This document shows positions 59,656-64,000 of a stretch of DNA of 64,000 nucleotides, in pieces (the first letter of the stretch is position 1; every line of letters begins with the position of its first letter). Below the pieces are notes generated by a model. That model saw only the letters and a list, made by a program, of their open reading frames with translations, had not been told where the DNA came from and did not search any database. Where the stretch lies: the NCBI RefSeq assembly GCF_042219855.1, contig NZ_JBHJHP010000001.1, positions 62,001 to 126,000 of the forward strand. Reading direction: 5' to 3'. The position numbers and the translations under genes were made by a program. This DNA is from JBHJHP01 sp042219855. GTDB taxonomy: Bacteria; Bacteroidota; Bacteroidia; Bacteroidales; UBA5342.

Positions 59656-60546
59656 ATGGGAAAAGATAATCATATTACGGATATACTACACCTTCATTTT
59701 ATTGTTGTAATTCTTGGATTTACCGGAATACTTGGAAAGCTGATTACACTTTCTGCCATTGAGATGGTTTGGTATCGCATGCTGTTTGCAACTGCAGGAT
59801 TGTTTATCTGGTTAAAGTGGTCAGGTAAAATGATAGTGCCTCAACGCCGATTTCTTTTAAAATACCTTGCTACAGGTTTTATTGTAGCCCTTCACTGGGT
59901 CGCTTTTTTCGGATCCATAAAATCTTCTACGGTGAGTGTGGCTTTGGCTTGTTTTGCCTCCACAACTTTGTTTACCAGTCTGTTGGAACCGGTTTTTAAC
60001 AAAGCTAAAATCAGTCTGTCTGAACTTTTACTTGGCATGGTGATCATTATAGCCATCATTATTATCTTTAAATTCGAATCCGGTTATAGTCTTGGGATAA
60101 TTCTGGGATTAATATCAGCCATTACCGGAGCACTTTTCATGGTGCTTAACAAAGGGTATCAGGTGCACCATAAACCGGTAATTATAACCCTGTTTGAAAT
60201 GGCTGGTGGGTTCATTGCACTCTCATTTTTTCTTCCCTTTTACAATCTTTATTCACCTGTTTCACTTGCATTAAATGTTTCAGATCTGGTATGGCTGCTC
60301 ATACTGGCCCTGGTGTGTACCGCTTACGCATTCATGGCTTCTATTCATGTGATGCGATCTCTCAGCGCATTTCAGGTTGTGTTAACGATAAATCTTGAAC
60401 CGGTATACGGGATTTTTCTCGCATATCTTGTGTTCAGGGAATCGGAATTGATGACCCCCGGATTTTACTTTGGAACAGCAATACTTATTGCTGCAGTATT
60501 CGCATATTCACTTCTTAAACGAAAGCCCCGAAGTGTTAATTTATGA
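59656..60546 (+). CDS. DMT superfamily (EamA) transporter
   Basis: A 296-residue protein with ten TM helices in two EamA repeats (LHFIVVILGFTGILGKLIT, and SLGIILGLISAITGALFMVL for the second). The usual family segments MVWYRMLFA and AYAFMASIHVMRSLSAFQVV and NLEPVYGIFLAYLVF are present. It exports or imports small metabolites; substrate unknown. It is divergent from the glycosyltransferase and 72 bases before flavodoxin. Confidence 0.88.
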   Translation: MGKDNHITDILHLHFIVVILGFTGILGKLITLSAIEMVWYRMLFATAGLFIWLKWSGKMIVPQRRFLLKYLATGFIVALHWVAFFGSIKSSTVSVALACFASTTLFTSLLEPVFNKAKISLSELLLGMVIIIAIIIIFKFESGYSLGIILGLISAITGALFMVLNKGYQVHHKPVIITLFEMAGGFIALSFFLPFYNLYSPVSLALNVSDLVWLLILALVCTAYAFMASIHVMRSLSAFQVVLTINLEPVYGIFLAYLVFRESELMTPGFYFGTAILIAAVFAYSLLKRKPRSVNL

Positions 60547-60618
60547 TCGAACAAAATCAGATAACTACTGTTTTACTTATGGTTTAAAAAAATTTTTTAA
60601 CAGCAAAATCAAATTTAA

Positions 60619-61113
60619 ATGACAGCACTGTTTTATAGCTTTACTGCAAAAAAAAGTTCACAAGTAGCAAAACACATTATCGAGGAATGGGGAAAAGGGC
60701 TTGAAGTTGTTGATGTGGATAAGGCCCGTGGCGAAGATCTTGCCAAATATGATGCACTGATACTGGGCGTTCCTACATGGTTCGATGGTGAATTACCCTC
60801 CTATTGGGACGAAATGGTTCCTGAAATTGAAAATGCTGATCTGAAAGGTAAAAAAGCAGCGATTTATGGATTGGGAGATCAGAAAGGTTACCCTGAAAAT
60901 TATGTTGACGGAATAGGGCTGATGGCCGATATTCTTATGGAACAAGGTATTGAAATTGTAGGACATACCTCTGCTGAAGGGTATAAGTTTGAGCGGTCAG
61001 TATCGTACCGAAACGGAGAATTTATCGGGTTGGCACTGGATTTTGAAAACCAGGCCGGTTTGTCTGAAGAAAGGATTAAGAATTGGGTAAAACAGTTGAA
61101 AAAGGAATTCTAG
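60619..61113 (+). CDS. fldA: Long-chain flavodoxin
   Basis: A 164-residue FMN electron carrier. The phosphate-binding loop YSFTAKKSSQVAKHI is a variant of the TGNTE type, and the isoalloxazine loops are VPTWFDGELPSYW and GLGDQKGYPENYVDG, with the 20-residue long-chain insert after GYKFERSVSYRNGEF. It may replace ferredoxin when iron is short. It lies between the DMT carrier and the MscS pair, with no shared promoter seen. Confidence 0.9.
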   Translation: MTALFYSFTAKKSSQVAKHIIEEWGKGLEVVDVDKARGEDLAKYDALILGVPTWFDGELPSYWDEMVPEIENADLKGKKAAIYGLGDQKGYPENYVDGIGLMADILMEQGIEIVGHTSAEGYKFERSVSYRNGEFIGLALDFENQAGLSEERIKNWVKQLKKEF

Positions 61114-61160
61114 TTAAACTAGTATAAACCTCGTCTTATTAACTTAATGTAAATTGAAAA

Positions 61161-61976
61161 ATGGAAAAACTCAATGCTTATTCCGACAAGGCTATTGAAA
61201 TGATCATGGCCTATGCGCCGCAGTTGCTGTTGGCAATTGTGGTTTTAATTATTGGTTTGTGGATCATTAAAGGATTTACAAAGCAACTAAAGCGTATACT
61301 GGAAAAAAGAAATGTGGATGAGTCACTGCGTCCGTTTCTTCTCTCACTGATCAGTGCAGTACTGAAAATTCTGCTTGTCATTTCTGTAATGCAGATGGTA
61401 GGTGTTGCAATGACATCCTTTGTTGCTATTCTGGCTGCTGCAGGACTGGCTATTGGTATGGCACTCTCAGGTACACTGCAGAATTTTGCCGGTGGTGTCA
61501 TGATTTTAATTCTTAAGCCGTTTAAGGTTGGTGATTTTATTGAATCATCGGGTCATGGTGGTGTTGTAAAAGAAATACAGATCTTTCACACCATTCTTGA
61601 AACACCTGATGGCAGAACAATTATTTTACCGAATGCTCCTGTATCCAACGGTGCGCTGGTAAATAAGACAACCAAACCGGTTCGTCGTGTGGATCTTACA
61701 TTTGGTATTGGCTATGATGATGATATTGACAAGGCCAGAAAAGTTATTCATGATTATGTTGAATCTGACAGCCGGGTGTTAAAAGATCCTGCTCATCAGA
61801 TTCTTGTTTCAGAGCTAGCGGACAGCTCGGTGAATTTTGCTGTTCGTCTTTGGGTGAATACCGGAGATTACTGGGCTGTGATGTTTGATACGACAGAAAA
61901 CATTAAGAAGGCCTTTGACAAAAACAAAATTTCAATTCCTTTTCCCCAGAGAGATGTACATTTATTAAAAAACTAG
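61161..61976 (+). CDS. MscS family mechanosensitive channel, first copy
   Basis: A 271-residue small-conductance channel with three TM helices (about 15-37, 56-78, 85-108). TM3 has the Gly/Ala-rich pore AAAGLAIGMALSGTLQNFAG, and the beta domain begins LKPFKVGDFIESSGHGG. The C-terminal PFPQRDVHLL is a family end. It releases solute on osmotic downshock. It is followed by a strong terminator and then by a paralogue. Confidence 0.92.
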   Translation: MEKLNAYSDKAIEMIMAYAPQLLLAIVVLIIGLWIIKGFTKQLKRILEKRNVDESLRPFLLSLISAVLKILLVISVMQMVGVAMTSFVAILAAAGLAIGMALSGTLQNFAGGVMILILKPFKVGDFIESSGHGGVVKEIQIFHTILETPDGRTIILPNAPVSNGALVNKTTKPVRRVDLTFGIGYDDDIDKARKVIHDYVESDSRVLKDPAHQILVSELADSSVNFAVRLWVNTGDYWAVMFDTTENIKKAFDKNKISIPFPQRDVHLLKN

Positions 61977-61994
61977 ACAAAGTAATTTAAGTTG

Positions 61995-62023
61995 AAAAAC
62001 GTCCTCCAGGGGACGTTTTTTTT
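61995..62023 (+). terminator. Rho-independent terminator after the first MscS gene
   Basis: AAAAACGTCC (61995-62004) and GGACGTTTTT (62011-62020) are perfect ten-base arms around a 6-base loop, followed by more T. The two MscS genes are therefore separate transcripts. Confidence 0.85.
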
Positions 62024-62056
62024 ATACCTGTTATTTAACTTATTCTGTTAATTTTC

Positions 62057-62064
62057 TATTTTTG
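62057..62064 (+). promoter_or_regulatory. Bacteroidota -7 box for the second MscS gene
   Basis: TATTTTTG fully matches TAnnTTTG, 20 bases before the ATG at 62085 and after the terminator of the first copy. Confidence 0.4.
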
Positions 62065-62084
62065 ATTCCGTTAAAATTTGAGAT

Positions 62085-62909
62085 ATGGAAGCTGAAAAGA
62101 TCAAGGTGCTTATTAGTACCCTTATTAAATATGCTACAGATTACGGACTGAAACTCATTTATGCGGTAGTGGTCCTTATTATTGGCTGGTGGACGATAAA
62201 GTTTGTAATGAAAGCTGTAAAACGGGCTTTTGAACGGAGAAACCTTGATTTGTCGTTACGCGGTTTCCTGACAAGCCTGATCAGTATTACACTGAAAGTG
62301 ATCCTGTTCATCACCGTGGCCGGCATGCTGGGAATAGAGATGACGTCATTTCTGGCTGTACTCGGAGCAGCAGGACTGGCCATCGGTATGGCACTGAAAG
62401 GAACACTATCAAATTTCGCCGGCGGAGTAATGATTCTGATGCTTAAACCATTTAAAGTTGGTGAATACATTACCGGTGGAGGATATTCCGGTACGGTTAG
62501 CAGCATTTCTATCTTTAATACCACACTGCTTACTTTCGACAATATTATGGTTACCATACCAAACGGTCAGCTTTCTGAAGCAGCAACCATGAATTATACC
62601 CGTATGGATACCCGTAGAATAGATATTGAATTCGGAATCAGCTATTCAGATGATATTGATAAGGCTAAAAAGGTCATCACAGATGTATTAAAAGCTGAAA
62701 AACGCATTTTAGATGATCCTGAATTAGTTGTGGCAGTCAGATCGCTCGGAGACAGCAGTGTTAACATCACAACACGATCGTGGGTACGTACAGTAGAGTA
62801 CTGGCAGGTCTATTTCGATATTGTCGAAAATGTTAAAAAGGCATTGGATAACAACGGAATTACCATTCCGTTTCCTCAGAGGGATGTACATCTGTACAAT
62901 AAAGGCTAA
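62085..62909 (+). CDS. MscS family mechanosensitive channel, second copy
   Basis: A 274-residue paralogue of the preceding gene, with three TM helices, pore helix GAAGLAIGMALKGTLSNFAG, beta domain LKPFKVGEYITGGGYSG, and the shared C-terminal PFPQRDVHLYN. The pore has Lys where the first copy has Ser (ALKG versus ALSG), which could change ion preference. A promoter box and a terminator-like hairpin enclose it, so it is probably expressed alone. Confidence 0.92.
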   Translation: MEAEKIKVLISTLIKYATDYGLKLIYAVVVLIIGWWTIKFVMKAVKRAFERRNLDLSLRGFLTSLISITLKVILFITVAGMLGIEMTSFLAVLGAAGLAIGMALKGTLSNFAGGVMILMLKPFKVGEYITGGGYSGTVSSISIFNTTLLTFDNIMVTIPNGQLSEAATMNYTRMDTRRIDIEFGISYSDDIDKAKKVITDVLKAEKRILDDPELVVAVRSLGDSSVNITTRSWVRTVEYWQVYFDIVENVKKALDNNGITIPFPQRDVHLYNKG

Positions 62910-62913
62910 AACA

Positions 62914-62969
62914 GTGACTGCCCCGGCAAACAGGCAAACATTCCGTTATTCAACATCCGGGACAGTCAC
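62914..62969. terminator. Long hairpin between the second MscS gene and creD
   Basis: GTGACTG and CCCGG (62914-62926) pair with CCGGG and CAGTCAC (62957-62969) with one base bulged on each side, around a 30-base loop. It separates the convergent MscS and creD genes and may terminate either; no strong T-run is present on the plus strand. Confidence 0.5.
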
Positions 62970-62976
62970 CGGGAAT

Positions 62977-64000
62977 TTATTTTTCGTTTATCTTTAGTTT
63001 TCTTGACACTCCCATTACTGTAGTAAGGATAATGAACAGTCCAATGTTACCTGCCAGATATGCATAATCTTTAAGGGACAGCAGAATAAATATAAACAGA
63101 TAGAACAGAACAAGAATCCCGTTCAGGATCAGAGCCACCCGGGGACTTTTAATAAAACCGCGGGTAAAATACCATACAGATGCAACAATTAAAAAAGCAG
63201 ATAACAGGTAAGCTCCGTTAAACCCTATTTGTTCACTTAACGCTGTAAGCAGTGAGAAGAACAGGATAAGGGCAAATGCTACGATGATGTAATGAAACAA
63301 CTGCACCTTATTGTGATAAAACAGTTCCGAAAATATCAGAACCAGAAAAGTCAGGACAATAAAGAGCAAACCATATTTTACGCTGCGTAGAGATTTCTGG
63401 TAGTGATCAGCCATCAGTAAGAATTCAACTCCAATTTTTTGTTGATTAACATCATATGCCTTTCCCTTCCAGACCTGCGGAAAAGTACGGTTGAGTTCAG
63501 TTACGTTCCAAGCCGCATTAAACCCGTCTTTAGTCACGTCTCTCTCGTAAGGAAGAAAGTCCCCGTTGAATGAAGGATCGGGCCATGAAGAGCGGATGGA
63601 GATTTCAGTATTCTTTCCGACCGGTAAAAATGATAGTTCCTCCGATCCGTTAAGTTTAAGATTCATACTGAACGTCAGGTTTTCAAACATTGTATCCAGT
63701 GGCATATTGAAGGTTATACCGGATTTAAATATTTCATGATCAGCAACACCCGGCCTGGGTTCCACTTTTTTATCATTTATTTTCAGTTCAAGACTTCCTT
63801 TTATTCCCCTGTTATCGCTGATACCAAAAGTAAAATAGGCATCTTTCCATCGGATAAAATAGCCTGGCCAGGCGGAGAGATCCGGTTGGCTGAACTTTCC
63901 GTGTATGTTCAGGTCAGAGGCATAAACCACACTTTTATAAATGCTCTTTTTTCGTAATTCCGGTACAACATTACCGTTAATCATTAATTCCTCCGGCATA
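62977..64000 (-). CDS. creD: Cell envelope integrity protein CreD (partial)
   Basis: CreD is an inner-membrane protein linked to envelope stress and colicin tolerance. The 340 visible residues run off the right edge of the window; the first codon seen is a Met, but homologues have an N-terminal TM segment and about 90 more residues before it, so the 5' end is missing. The periplasmic beta domain contains RKKSIYKSVVYASDLNIHGKF and ISIRSSWPDPSFNGDFLP, and the C-terminal half has six TM helices (FLVLIFSELFYHNKVQ, LTALSEQIGFNGAYLLSA). It is convergent with the second MscS gene. Confidence 0.92.
   Translation of the reverse strand, partial: MPEELMINGNVVPELRKKSIYKSVVYASDLNIHGKFSQPDLSAWPGYFIRWKDAYFTFGISDNRGIKGSLELKINDKKVEPRPGVADHEIFKSGITFNMPLDTMFENLTFSMNLKLNGSEELSFLPVGKNTEISIRSSWPDPSFNGDFLPYERDVTKDGFNAAWNVTELNRTFPQVWKGKAYDVNQQKIGVEFLLMADHYQKSLRSVKYGLLFIVLTFLVLIFSELFYHNKVQLFHYIIVAFALILFFSLLTALSEQIGFNGAYLLSAFLIVASVWYFTRGFIKSPRVALILNGILVLFYLFIFILLSLKDYAYLAGNIGLFIILTTVMGVSRKLKINEK

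Noticed and set aside
1..64000. CRISPR array, complete insertion sequence or prophage
   Set aside because: Read for spaced direct repeats, transposase motifs and phage structural genes; none found.

Overview
The window reads as chromosome of a Bacteroidota bacterium, probably a free-living member of the Bacteroidales/Marinilabiliales side of the phylum. I base this on SusC-like TonB receptors with carboxypeptidase-regulatory domains, a type IX secretion (T9SS) cargo protein and a PorD-like T9SS component, an RprX/RprY-like two-component pair, the DUF4249, DUF4835 and DUF4876 families, and repeated TAnnTTTG -7 promoter boxes typical of the phylum. Genus cannot be read from the sequence. Both window edges cut genes: a SNF2 helicase on the left and creD on the right.

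Layout. 1-7.4 kb: SNF2 helicase end, then a translationally coupled envelope operon (secreted protein, STN-type TonB receptor, DUF4249 lipoprotein, MG2/plug-like secreted protein). 7.6-8.0 kb: a broken HsdR fragment beside tRNA-Pro. 8.2-15.4 kb: RprX/RprY-like pair, LysE exporter, xerD, aroQ, pyk, and a membrane-domain/Nudix fusion. 15.4-25.1 kb: an eight-gene minus-strand operon joining a small lipoprotein, a T9SS-secreted Asp-box protein, a TonB receptor, a DUF4876 lipoprotein, an outer-membrane barrel, an ABC ATPase, a permease and a DUF4857-like protein; it looks like one uncharacterised envelope-spanning system. 25.2-38.7 kb: comM, thiamine-binding protein, sfsA, lipoprotein plus PqiA, a 31-codon small ORF, radC, rpsT with tRNA-Glu, a DHOD-like enzyme, yggS, an outer-membrane barrel, an S9 peptidase, a DUF2130 nuclease-like protein and an MFS carrier.

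38.7-41.8 kb: a roughly 700 bp AT-rich gap, then a PhcB-like methyltransferase followed by a six-TM sensor kinase, a possible lipid-signal production and sensing pair. 41.8-52.4 kb: mostly housekeeping genes (ispE, dnaB, ftsE, miaA, smpB, a YciO/TsaC protein, cmk, ispH, porD-like, recN). 52.4-59.5 kb: a minus-strand run with CDF and MntP metal exporters, YitT, DUF3859, a barrel, a sirtuin, a DegT aminotransferase, an ECF sigma factor and a glycosyltransferase. 59.7-64 kb: DMT carrier, flavodoxin, two tandem MscS channels and partial creD.

No CRISPR array, intact insertion sequence, prophage or rRNA operon was seen. Five convergent gene pairs abut with only 0-4 bases between their stop codons, which is notable. 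The strongest candidates for undescribed biology are the 15.4-25.1 kb operon, the methyltransferase/kinase pair at 39.4-41.8 kb, and the small ORF at 29.3 kb.
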